Positions 1 through 10,600 of a DNA stretch of 64,000 nucleotides are shown one piece after another; the stretch's first letter is position 1; every line of letters starts with the position of its first letter. The stretch is from Micractinium sp. NFX-FRZ. Its lineage: Eukaryota > Chlorophyta > Trebouxiophyceae > Chlorellales > Chlorellaceae. The notes beneath the pieces were generated by a model, which did not search any database, was not told the origin of the DNA, and saw only the letters and a list, made by a program, of their open reading frames with translations. The translations under genes were made by a program, and so were the position numbers. The stretch is from contig JAPTJF010000149.1 of assembly GCA_029339195.1 (NCBI GenBank), positions 62,001 to 126,000 on the forward strand, given 5' to 3'.

Positions 1-2865
1 CTGCCACCACCCTCTCCAAGGTGGTCTCTCTGGGCTCCCTCAACAGCGGCAGCCCGCATGTAGGCGGGGTGCTGCCCCCAGGTGACGCGCTGTCCCCGCC
101 ACTCAGCGAGTCGCCTCAACAGCTGTCCCCGCGGGAGCTGGAGGCGCAGCAGCACCACATGCAGAGCCAGTTCTTTGCGGCGGGAGGCGGCGTCGCAGCT
201 GCAGGCAGTGGGTTGGGGATGGTGCCACTCAACTTGCAGCAGCAGCAGCAGCAGTACCACCACCAGCAGCAGCAGGCGTTTGCCCAGCACCAGCAGCAGC
301 AGCACCCATATGGTAAGCAGTATGCACCTCAGCAGCAGCAGCAGCAGCAGCAGCAGTACCAGCAGCCCTATGCCAATGGCCATGCCGGCAGCGGGCACCT
401 GGAGAACCCCGTACCGCCTCTTAACCTCAACGGTAGCGGGCGGCCAAGAGTGGGCCATGGGATGCCCAACGTTGCCAGCTGGCCGCGCCTGCACCAGCCG
501 CCGCTGCCGCTGGCAAGCTACGGCCCGGTGTCGGCGCGGGGCGGGGTGAGCGCGTTTGCCATGGCGCAGCCGCCGCCACAGCAGCACTACTACCAGCAGC
601 AGCAGCACTATGGCGGCGCAGGCGGCGGGGCGGCCCCCCACTTTGCAGCCAACGGCGCAGTGGGCAGCCTGCTCCCTGCTGCGAGCGGGCGGCACAGCCG
701 CAGCGATTCTGGCTGCTTTGAGCGGCCCGGCAGTGCAGGCCAGCCAGGCATGCTGCAAGGGAGGTCTGGCAGCCCACTGGATTTGAATGGCATGGAGCGG
801 CTGGAGCCGCGTGCGCTGGCGCTGTCAGCCACGCCGTACAACTGGCAGAGGTGCGAGCAATGACACGTGTGCATGTGTGCGTCAAGGAGTGCAGTGGGTG
901 TCACAGTGGTGGGTACCGTTTTTTGCCTGTCAGAAGCAGGGCAGCATGCAGGCCACAGTGCATGCTGCTGCTTGCCGAGCGCCACGGGCGTGTCCACACG
1001 CTGCTGCCTTGCATTGAACCCCCTGTGCACCTGATTCACCCCCGCCATCCCCCACTGTTCATGCTGCTCTGTGCTGCAGCTACGCGCCCCCTAGCGACAA
1101 GATAGTGAGCCTGAGCCCGGGTGCCACAGAGATGCTCTGGGCGCTGGGGCTGGGCGCCCGCGTGGCAGCCGTGACCGACGCCTGCGACTTCCCACCCGAC
1201 GTTGTGGCACGCGCCAAGGCGCGGCGCAGCTTTGCAGCCACCGGCAACTCTGGCTCGTACGCCTCCCTCGACCGCCACGCCATGGCTGCCAGCACAGGCA
1301 CTGCCAGCGCCAGCAGCGCCGCCACCAGCGCAGCGGCCAGCCGTCGGGAGAGCCCAACGGTGGGGCAGCAGCGCAGCGGCACGGCGGCCTGGGCGGCACA
1401 TGCCAGCTCAGCGCAGCAGGGCGCCAGCTCAGCGAGCCAGCTGGACTTGGTGGACGAGGAAGTGCTGGCGCGGGAGCGCCCGGGGCTGGTGGTATACGAG
1501 GAGTCTCCGGCAGACATCTGCTGTGGGGGCGGCGGAGCCCATGCCAGCGGCGCGCTGTGTGACGGCTGCGGCATGGGGCAGGCGGTGCTGGAGGCGCTCG
1601 TGGCGGTGGGGCTGCAGCAGTCGTGCAGGGTGGTGTGCGTGCGGCGGCGCACCCTCAGCGACGTGCTCGACTCCATGCTCCTGGTGAGCGGGTGGGGGGT
1701 GGGCCGGGCGAGAGCCTGGATGCCTGCCTGGTGTATGGCATAATCGTGCGGTTTAGTTCAGTAATGAGTGGCTGACGAGGTTCATGGTGCGGGAGAAGCA
1801 GCGGGGGTCCGCGCACAGCCAGGCACCTGCTCGCCAGCCATCGCCCTGCTGGCCTTGTGCCCGCCTGTGCATCGTATTGCCCACATGTGTGCCTCCCTCC
1901 CCTGGGCTCCCACAAACGCCGCGCTCCCCTGTTGCCTGGCACCCCCTGTCGTGCCGCAGGTGGGCGAGGCGGCGGGTGTGCGCGCCGAGGCGCTGTGCAC
2001 GGTCGACCGCCTGCGCACGCGGCTGCGGCGCATCGCCGGGGAAGCGGCGGCAGCGGCGGCGGCGGCGCCCTCCCGCCCGCGCGTGTTGGTGCTGCAGTCG
2101 CTGCGCCCGCTGCGCACCGTGGGCTGGTGGCTGCCCGACCAGCTGACGCTGGCGGGGGGCAGCTGCGGGCTGGAGGAGCAGGCGGGCGACCCGGCGCAGG
2201 AGCTGACGTGGGAGCAGGTGCGGCAGTGTTGAGTTTTACTTTGCTGCTGGCAGCTTGGTGTGTGTGGGACGCGAGGGGCTTGGGTGGTTGGAAACACGGC
2301 CTGTGAGCTGCTGGCTGGAGGCCCTGCACTCTCCTGCCCAAAGCTGCACTGGCGGCTTGCTGCCCAAACGCCACCTGCCTGCTCTCTGCTCCTTCCGTGG
2401 CATGCCCAGCACACCCTGGCTCCTGCGTGACTGCAGATGTTTGCCTCTCTGGTTGATCTCCCCTTGTGGTGAACCACCTCCGCTTACCTCACGCTCTTTG
2501 TCTCTCATCCTGGTTTTCCTTGGCAGGTGCAAGCCTTCTCTCCCGAGGTCCTCATCATTGCTGGCATGAGCAACGGCTCCGCGCTGCGCCCGCTCACCGA
2601 CCTGTGCGCCGTCGCCTCCCTCCCCGGCTGGTGGCTGCTGCCGGCGGTGCGCTCCAGCGCCGTCTACGTTGCCGACTGCGCCCTCTTCTGCCGGCCGGGC
2701 CCCCGGCTGATCGAGGGGGTGGAGAGCCTGGCGCGCATGCTGTGGGATGAGGATGCCGTGCCTGCCTGCTCCTGCCCCGAGCGGACAGTGCTGAAGCTCA
2801 GCCTGCGGCCAGGGCAGCGCTGCCGCCCGCGCCTGCTGCCCAACCACTTTGTTCCCTTCACCTGA
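1..2865 (+). CDS. BtuF-like cobalamin/metal-chelate binding-fold protein, 5' partial
   Basis: Exons 1-850 (open at the window edge), 1080-1683, 1960-2217 and 2527-2865; phases join cleanly and the stop is at 2863-2865. The exon-1 part is low-complexity, with long glutamine runs (CAG tracts around 236-255 and 330-360). The rest matches the periplasmic-binding fold of the bacterial vitamin B12 binding family (BtuF, COG0614-like). It opens with KIVSLSPGATEMLWALGLG, followed by TDACDFPPDV, then LVDEEVLARERPGLVVYEES, a CDGCGMG motif, RPRVLVLQSLRPL, PDQLTLAGGS, and the closing LPGWWLLPAVRSSAVYVAD...SRPGPRLIEG-type segment (here CRPGPRLIEGVESLARML). An Ala/Ser-rich insertion separates the first two motifs. 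In bacteria these proteins deliver corrinoids to an ABC importer; no importer gene lies in the window. The true start, any signal or transit peptide, and cell location are outside the window. Fold assignment is firm; B12 as the ligand is inference. Confidence 0.8.
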
Positions 2866-4611
2866 GCACCGGGGGTGGTTACATCTGCCCAGGGGCTGCG
2901 TGCAGTGGTGCTTGCCTGCCGGGCAGTGTGGTACCTGCCAGGCCAAAGCGGGTCACTGCCTAGGCTCCCCGCCGGCTGATCCCAGCGCTGAAGCAAGCGC
3001 TTCTGTGCTCAGCACGCCCGTACTGTTTTTTTGTTTGGCACTCCCCTGCCCCACAGTGCCCACCCAAACCATGACCAGTAGCGATGTGATATGATGTCGT
3101 CCCACACAATGCTGGCCTTCTCCCTGTCCTCCCTCACCGTCTCCTTGCCCCTCCCACCTCCTCCCCTCCCCTCTTCTTTCCATTCTTGTTTAGCTTGGCA
3201 TTGGCAGCTGACGGGTCAATGCCTGCCCCCCTACCCACCCTCGATTCTTGTGCCAGGCGATGTTTGTGTCTGACCAACCCGACGTTACCAACCCAACCCA
3301 AATTGTTTGACCCCTCCTAAGCCCCTGCCCCCCTCATTCCAGTCACCCTCCCTCTGCCCCAGTGCCTCGACTCTGCACACTCTGCGATTGGCAAGCCTCC
3401 TCCACCCGCACGCTCTTCTCTTTCGCCCCCTCAGCCCCCTCGCTCCCCACCCTCCAGCCCCCAGCCGCCAATCTCTGCACCTCCCTCCGCACACCCCTCC
3501 TGTCCTGACTTGCTCTCCGTGCAGCTCCCGCATGCCATGCCCCCTCTGGAACCTGCCAACTCCACACACATTCCTCCATCTGTTTGCTACGCTGCGCCAC
3601 CCCACGGCTGCCTGGTTGCGGCCCTGGGGCAGCAGCAGCCTGCCTGCCTGCACTGCACCCTCGGTGTTCCGCTTGCTGCCGAAGACGCCGCACGTCCCCC
3701 GCTTGCCTGCTCGCCTTCCCTCCATCCCCTGCACACTTGACAGCTCTCTGACAGCGCTAGCCGCAAAACCAACGAAACTGGGCCTTAAATCCTTGCCGCA
3801 AAGAAACAGAAGCACGTGCATAAAAGGAGACTGAAGCACGATGGCATGTAGGGAGAGTGGATGCAGTGCAGCCCGGGCCTTGCACTGAGGCAGGCAGTTC
3901 ACTTCAGCGCGCAGGGAGACAGATGAGGAGGATGCCAAGGGCACGTGCAGCATGCGTAGCCTCTGCCCGACTCTCCCCCAACCTGTTTGCTCTGCTTCAG
4001 CTCGCTTGCACCTGAAAGCCTACACAGAGTTGCATGCCAAGCTGCGCTGCGCCCGCATGTCGCTCTGCCCAGCAGCAGTGGCACGCCCTTTGTATGGACG
4101 CCTGCCGGGGGAGCGGCAACGCAGTGCCCAGCTGTCCAACAGCCAGGAGAGGGCTTGGTTACAATGGGGTGCACATTGCCTGAGGTTCCTATTGGGGGGC
4201 ATGCATGAGCAAGGGGTCAACACAGGAAACAGAAAGCTAGCGTGGGGACACTGGAAAAGCTAAGGGACACGCAGTGCTATCACCGCCGTGGGTATGCAAG
4301 AGAACGGAACGGAACGGGAAAAATGAAATGCTGCAGCCGAGAAGGTGGTGGGGAGGGGCGTGGGGTACATGCAAGGGTGGGGGGTGTGGTGGGGTGCGTG
4401 GAAAACGGCAGTGTTTGTGAGGTACTACTCTTAGCTCTCTAGACTTCACTTTCATGGGTCGTGCATAGCAGGGGGGGTGTGTGCTTTGTGTGTGTGTGTG
4501 CGCAACAATAAACAAGCAAGCAACAAGTGACTGAGGTGGGGGCTGGCCGGCACGAGAGCTGGCCGGCAGGCCCTGCAGTCATTCAACATCCAACTAATCA
4601 ACTGGGCTGGT
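2866..4611. other. Convergent intergenic region / 3' UTRs
   Basis: Lies between the stop of the BtuF-like gene (+) and the stop of the ankyrin gene (-). The 3100-3520 part is strongly pyrimidine-rich on the + strand; 4340-4400 is G-rich and a short GT run lies at 4484-4500. A minus-strand TGTAA (TTACA at 4159-4163) is a plausible poly(A) signal for the ankyrin gene, giving a ~450-base 3' UTR. I see no convincing coding region or TGTAA signal for the + gene here. Confidence 0.5.
4159..4163 (-). terminator. Putative poly(A) signal of the ankyrin gene
   Basis: TGTAA on the minus strand, the usual green-algal polyadenylation hexamer core, about 450 bases past the stop codon at 4612-4614. It is the first such motif I noticed downstream. 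Confidence 0.4.
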
Positions 4612-7600
4612 TCACTCAAGCCAGGGCTGCAGGCGCAGCACATCATCAATCCCATCTGCATCTGCTGCTGCCGCCGGTGCCACTGTATCCAGCTTCCCCA
4701 TGGGCGCCACGGCGGTGTGCTGCACAGCGCGCGCCAGCATGGCGGCGGCAGCTGCTGAGCCTGCTGCCGAGGGCGGCCTGCTGGCGTGCAGGCCATGCAG
4801 GCCGCTGAGCAAATCCTCTGCTGCCTCTGACGATTCACAGCTGCTGGCATCGCTGGGGGAGAAGCTTCCCCCCATGAACCCGGCCGCCGCTGCTGCTGCT
4901 GCTGCCGCTGCTGTTGCACCAGCTGAGGGCAGCGCTGCAGAGAGCAGCGACGGCTGCATGGCCAGCGGGTGATGCTGGTGGGCCAGCGGGGCAGCTGCCG
5001 CAGCGGCGGGCTGCGTGCCGCCTGCGAGTGGCGCCATGCTGGGGGCTGTGTAGGCTGGGGCGGTGGGTAGGCGCTGGCGGGTGGCCGGGCTGCCGAATGC
5101 GCTGGCTGCTGCGCTGCCTCCAGGCATGCTCCAGTCCACTCCCAGGCCTGCAAGGAGGGTTGCGGATGGTGGGATTAGGAGGAGTGGACGGGGGTACCGC
5201 AAGGGCAGAAGGACAATGAGGCAGAGCGTTGACAGGGGAAAAAGAGGGATATGGGCGTCACGATAAGGAAGACGCAAAACCTGAAGCAGCGCAGCAAACG
5301 CACACACGACTCTTACCTTGGAAGGTGGGCAGGTTGAGCCCAAAGAGGGGCACAAAGCCGGAGTGGGAGGGCGAGGTCGACAGCTGGGCAGACGGCTGCG
5401 TGGGCAGCTGCGGCAGAGGCTGCCCCATGTGCACCGCAGCGCCCAGGCCGGGTGGTAACAGCACGCTGCTAGCGGCGGCAGGGGCGGCGGCGGCAGTGTG
5501 GCTGCTCATAAGTGACGGCACTGCCTGGTGCATGCCGGACGTATCCGAGGCGCCAGGCTGGAGCTGCTGCAGGGGGCCCAACGCTGGGTGGCCGCGTTTG
5601 TTGGTGCCGTTGCTGCCACTGTGCAGCTGCGGCAGCGGTGCCACGCCCGGCTGCGCTGCAGCGGGCTGTTGCTGCTGCGGCGGCGGCGACGCCGCCGGTG
5701 GCGGGGCGGCGGCAGGAGCCGACCACAGCGGTGCCTGGCCCAGCACAGCAGCGGGCGCCAACAGGTGCTTCTGCGTCAGCTGAGAGCCAGGCCCCGCGGC
5801 CACCGTGCTGCCGAGGTGTGCGGGGCGCATGATGGTGTGTGTGGGCTGCGCAGCATGCACAGCAGACACGATGCCTGCAGCGGCGGCTGGCTGGGCTGCC
5901 CGTGCCGCCGCCACGCCGGCCCACGGAGCAGGCCGCGTGACAGGCTTGCCCCCTGCTGCCGCCGCTGCTGCTGCCGCTGCCACGGCAGCTGTCTGCCGAG
6001 CCGCCGCCTGCGCAAATGCGGCGGCGGAGGCAGCGGCGGCATGAGGGCCGGCAGCAGCCTTGCCAGCTCCCGAGTGAGCCTTCTGGGGCGTGCCTTTAGC
6101 AGAGGTGCCTGGGTGGGTGCGCGGAGGGGTGAGGGCGGCGGGTGCAGCAGCAGGGCGCGCCCCGGCACTGGGAGGGCTCCCCGCCGACCTGCCTGTCATT
6201 GCCTGCTTTGCGGCTGCGGCCGCGGCTGCGCCCTTCTCGTTGCCGGCCTGCTGCACGGCCGCCGCCGCCTCCCCTTGCTGCTGCTTATGCCGCAACGGCG
6301 CGGGAGCAGCAGCAGGCGGGGCACGATCTGGCTCCCCAGCGCTGCCAGCGCTGCCAGCGGAGGTTGTAAGCAGCTGCTGCCGCTGCTGCTCCTCCTGCTC
6401 TTGCTGCTGCAGCACCTCCTCCGCCTGCCGCCTCTCAGCCTCCTCCTCCTGCCGCTGCCGCATCTCGCGGGTGCGCTGCTCCTGCTGTGCCGCCACCTGG
6501 CGCGCCTCCTCCTCCCGCTGCCGCTGCTCCGCCGCCGCCTGCTCCGCCTGCTGCTGCCGCTTGACCGCCTTCTGCTGCTTCTTGGCGGCCTTCTTGGCCT
6601 TCTGCCGCTCCGCACGCTCCTGCAGGGCATAACGGGAGGGGCATCAGACGACAGGCAGGTGGTCAGAAAGGCGGGTCTGCCAGACTGCATCCGCTGCCTT
6701 TTTGCGGCCTTCTTCGCTTTCAGCCGCTTCGCACGCTCCTGCCAGGGGGGACACAGCAGGAGGGCACAGCGGAATGCAGGTGGGTCACGCAAGGCCAAGG
6801 CCAAGACCAAGCCCAGGCGTCCCCTTTGCAGCCTCAGCGTCATGAGGAGCGAGGAACCAACACATGTCATTCGTCTTTCATCCACCACACCCACCTTGTC
6901 AGCCTCCTCTTCTTCAAGTAGTTCAGCCATCACAGCATCCGCCGCAGCCGCAGCCTGCTTCAGGTCGCGCTCACCACCCTGCCCGCCAGCGCTGGCGCCG
7001 CTGCCCCCGCGGGCGCCGGCGCCGGCACCCGCCGCAGCAGGGCCCCCGGCCGCAGCCTCCCGGGCCAGCCGCCGCTGCCGCTCCTTTTCGGCGATGCGCA
7101 GCCGCCCCTCCACATAGCTGGGCCTGCGGTGGGAGGTGGGGGGAGGGGCCAGGTCGGCATCAGGATGAGAACATGCAGAGAGGGCTGCGAAGGCGGCGCA
7201 GGTGGGCCAACCGTGGGAGTGAGCCAGCTGGCAACCAGCGGGCTCGCTTTCAGCCGGACGTTTCAGTGTGCCGCCTACCTAAACGGCCCGCCAGCCGTTT
7301 ACCGGCAAAGCACATCAATCAACACGGACAGCCCCGCTCCCACTGGTACTCTGTACGCGTGTCAAATTAGCATGGCTGTTTGTGTGCAGGCTCAGCTCAC
7401 TTGAAGGTGGACTTCTTGGAGAGCAGCTTGACGACGTCGGCGTCCCCCTTGAGGCGCCAGGGCGACCCGTGCTGCACCAGCTTGAGCACCACCTCAAAGT
7501 AGCCGCTGTTGGCGGCAGACTGCGGGGCACGGGGGTGGGCAGGGGTTGGAGAGTATAAAGGGACTGGGTTGATTGGTTGTTAGCAGCACTAGCTTCCGAA

Positions 7601-10600
7601 GCACTGTTGGCGGCAACTACTGCATGAATGCATGCATGTGCTGGAAGAGGGTGGGTCATGTTGCAGCCAAAAGGCGAGGCAGTGCCCGGTGGGCATGTGA
7701 GGTGGGAGGGTCCACCCAGCTAGTTAGCCACCCCCTGCAGCCAGCCATTCCCAAGCTGACAAACTGGGCGTGAGCCAGATCGACTTGCCTGGATGGCTAG
7801 CCAGCCCTTGGAGTTTTTGATGTGAGGGTCCGCCCCGGCAGCCGCCAGCGCTTCGGCCGGCTGCAGCCAGCCCTTGCCGGCGGCCAGGTGCAGCGGCGTG
7901 TTGCCGTTGCTGTTCTGGACGTCACAGTCGGCGCGCGCACGCAGGAGGGCCTCCACAACAGCCGCATGGCCGCCTGCGTGGTGCGGGAAGGGGCCAGGGA
8001 GGGGGTGGGGGTGAGGGCAGGCATGGCGGGGTGCAAGGAAGCGCAGCACGACAAGCACACACAGAGTGAGGGTGGAAGGCAGTCCGTGACACACACTGGC
8101 TTCACAAATTCACAAGCTGAAGCCAGGCCTGCCGGCGCCGGGCATGCATGCAGCTTGCAGACGGCATGCGTGTGCTTCTCCGCCTCCTGTCTTGACACGC
8201 ACGCACACCAAGCCCACCTGAGGCCGCGTTGTGCAGCGCCGACGACCCGTTCTGGCTCTGAAGGTCGACGTCGCAGTGGGCGACCACGAGTCGCTCCACC
8301 ACCGCAGCATGGCCGTTGAGCGCGGCTGCAGGGGGCGCCAGGCAGGCAGGCAGATTGGGAGGGCAGGCAGGTGGGTGAGGGCGGGAGCGGGTGGGTGAGC
8401 TGCGCTGACCCGGCGGCAGAACAGACAGGAGCACTTGCATCATCAGGAGCACTGGCGTCACGACGGCGCAGCCTGCTGGCGCACAGAAACATGCACACCC
8501 CTGGCGCGCAGCCCTGCACCCCTGCGCACCCTCGCCCCGCCTTCCTCATCCCCGCCTGAACCCAACCCACCCGCATGCAGCGGCGTGCACCCCGACGTCG
8601 TCTCCGCATCCGGGTCCGCCCCTAGCTCCAGCAGCAGCCCAGCCGCATCCGCCAGCCCATTGTTGGCGGCAATGTAGAGCGGAGTGCAGCCGTTGGTGGT
8701 GGTGGCGTCCACTGCAGGTAGTGCAGGGGCGAGTGTGTGGATGGATGGCAGTACAGGTGGCACATCTCGCATGCGGGGCGCGCCCACCTGCCACGCCAGC
8801 AACCCGTGCGTGCGACCCACTTGCCTGCCCTCTCCCCTGCTGTGCCCGCTGCCCTCCTCCTCCCTCCTGGTGGCAGCACAGCATGAACAACAGGCTGAAT
8901 GACAGGTTGAATGACAGGCTGAATGACAGGCTGGTTGATGTGGCTGCCACTCACCGCTGGCCCCCTCCTCCACCAGCTCCCGCATGACCGCCAGGTGGGC
9001 GGGGTGACCCTGGCTGGCGGCGTTGTACAGCGGGGTGGACCCAGCAGAGTTGCGCTGGTCCAGCTGCGGGCGGGGAGGGAGGGAGGGTGGGTGCGCGGGT
9101 GAAGGGGGCGGGGGTGAGGGGAGGAGAGCGGAAGCCCCCCCCCGGCTGCGCACTTGGACCGCCTGCACCATTGGCACGTGGCCCCCAGTGCCTGCCAGCC
9201 CGCCAGCCAGACAACCCCTTGACTCACCAAACACACAAAGCTCAAGTCCCCTGCCCCCGGTCAAAACAAGCTAGCACGTAAAGCACACACACCTGGCTGC
9301 GCCCCTTGAGCAGCTGCACCACCGCCAGGTGCCCCGCCAGCGCCGCCTTGTGCAGTGGTGCATCCCCATCGGCCGCCGGCTCTTCAACCTCGCTGCCCGC
9401 CGCCAGCAGCGCCGCCACAATGTCGGCGTGCCCAGCCGCCGCGGCGTAGTGGATGGGCAGCCAGCCGTCGGCGTCCTTGGCGCTCACCGCCAGCCGGCGG
9501 GCAGCGATGACTTGCCGCACAATCTCCGCCTGGCCCTGCTGGGCTGCCAGGTGCAGCGCGCCGCGCCGCTTGGCCTCGGCTGCGGGCCAGGGAGGATGGG
9601 GTGCGTGGGAGAGGGGGTATGGGTGCCAACAGGAGTGCTGGAAGCAGAAGCTCTGGGGGAGCACAGCACATGGTCACCACTTTCCCTGCCTTTTTGGCAG
9701 AAGCAGGCAAAAATGGGGTTGTGTCCTCTTAGCCGGACAAGCAGGCCCCTAGGCAGCAGGCAGCCATCTGCCCACCTGCCACCTATGCGTACCACCACTG
9801 CCCGCCTGCATGCCCGCCCAGCCCCTTCGCCCACCCACCCGTGCCGTCCATATCTAGCAGCAGAGCTGCGCAGTCCGGGTGCCCATGCTCAGCTGCCAGC
9901 TGCACCGGCGTCTGCCCGTTCTGGTCCTTCAAGTCCAGCAGGGGCGGGCCCGCGGCGGCGGCTGGGGCGCCGGCCGCGGCAGCGCCAGGCGTGGCGGCGG
10001 CAGCGGCAGGGGCTGCGGCGGTGTTTTGTGGCGCCGGCCGCCGGCGCATCTCGGTGACAAGCAGCCGCACACAGGCGGTGTGGCCTGCGGGGGGGCAGCG
10101 GTGTGGGGATGGCATGGGCAGCAGGGAGGAGGTGGGGGAGTGAGAAACACAGCTGTGGCAGGAAGAGCGTGAGCACATGGTGCAGAGGGCAGGAGCACAG
10201 GAGGTGCGGGCAGCTGGCAGCAAGGGGTTCCAACAACACACAACACAGGCTTTCCGGGGAGAGAACACTGCGCCCCTCTTCACCCGCTTCTGACGCAAAG
10301 TGCAGCGGCAAGCGCTGGTTGCAGTCCTTCCTCCATGGGCTGGCGCCCTCCTGCAGCAGCCGCTCTGCCGCCGCGGCTGCAGGCAGGGGCAGGAGATCCC
10401 GGGAGGCAGGCAACAGAGGGCAGTTAAATGCATGATGAGGCAGGCTCCAGCCTGGCCGCCAAACAGAAAGCCGCACAAGAGGTAGCAGCAAGATAAACCA
10501 CCCAGCTACTGCCCACATCTGCTGTGCTCACACAGAAGACCAGCGGGCAGCAGACGCATTCCGCCCCCTCAGCCACCCTCCATTCCGCTCAGCTGCCCAG

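Noticed and set aside
3307..3834. Possible + gene in the gap after the BtuF-like gene
   Set aside because: Pro/Ser/Leu/His translation of a pyrimidine-rich tract; no start context, splice structure or similarity.
5528..7117. 529-codon open frame on + opposite the ankyrin gene tail
   Set aside because: It mirrors GCN/CAG-rich minus-strand coding sequence, gives Arg/Leu/Ser-rich low-complexity protein, has no splice coherence, and crosses introns of the real gene.
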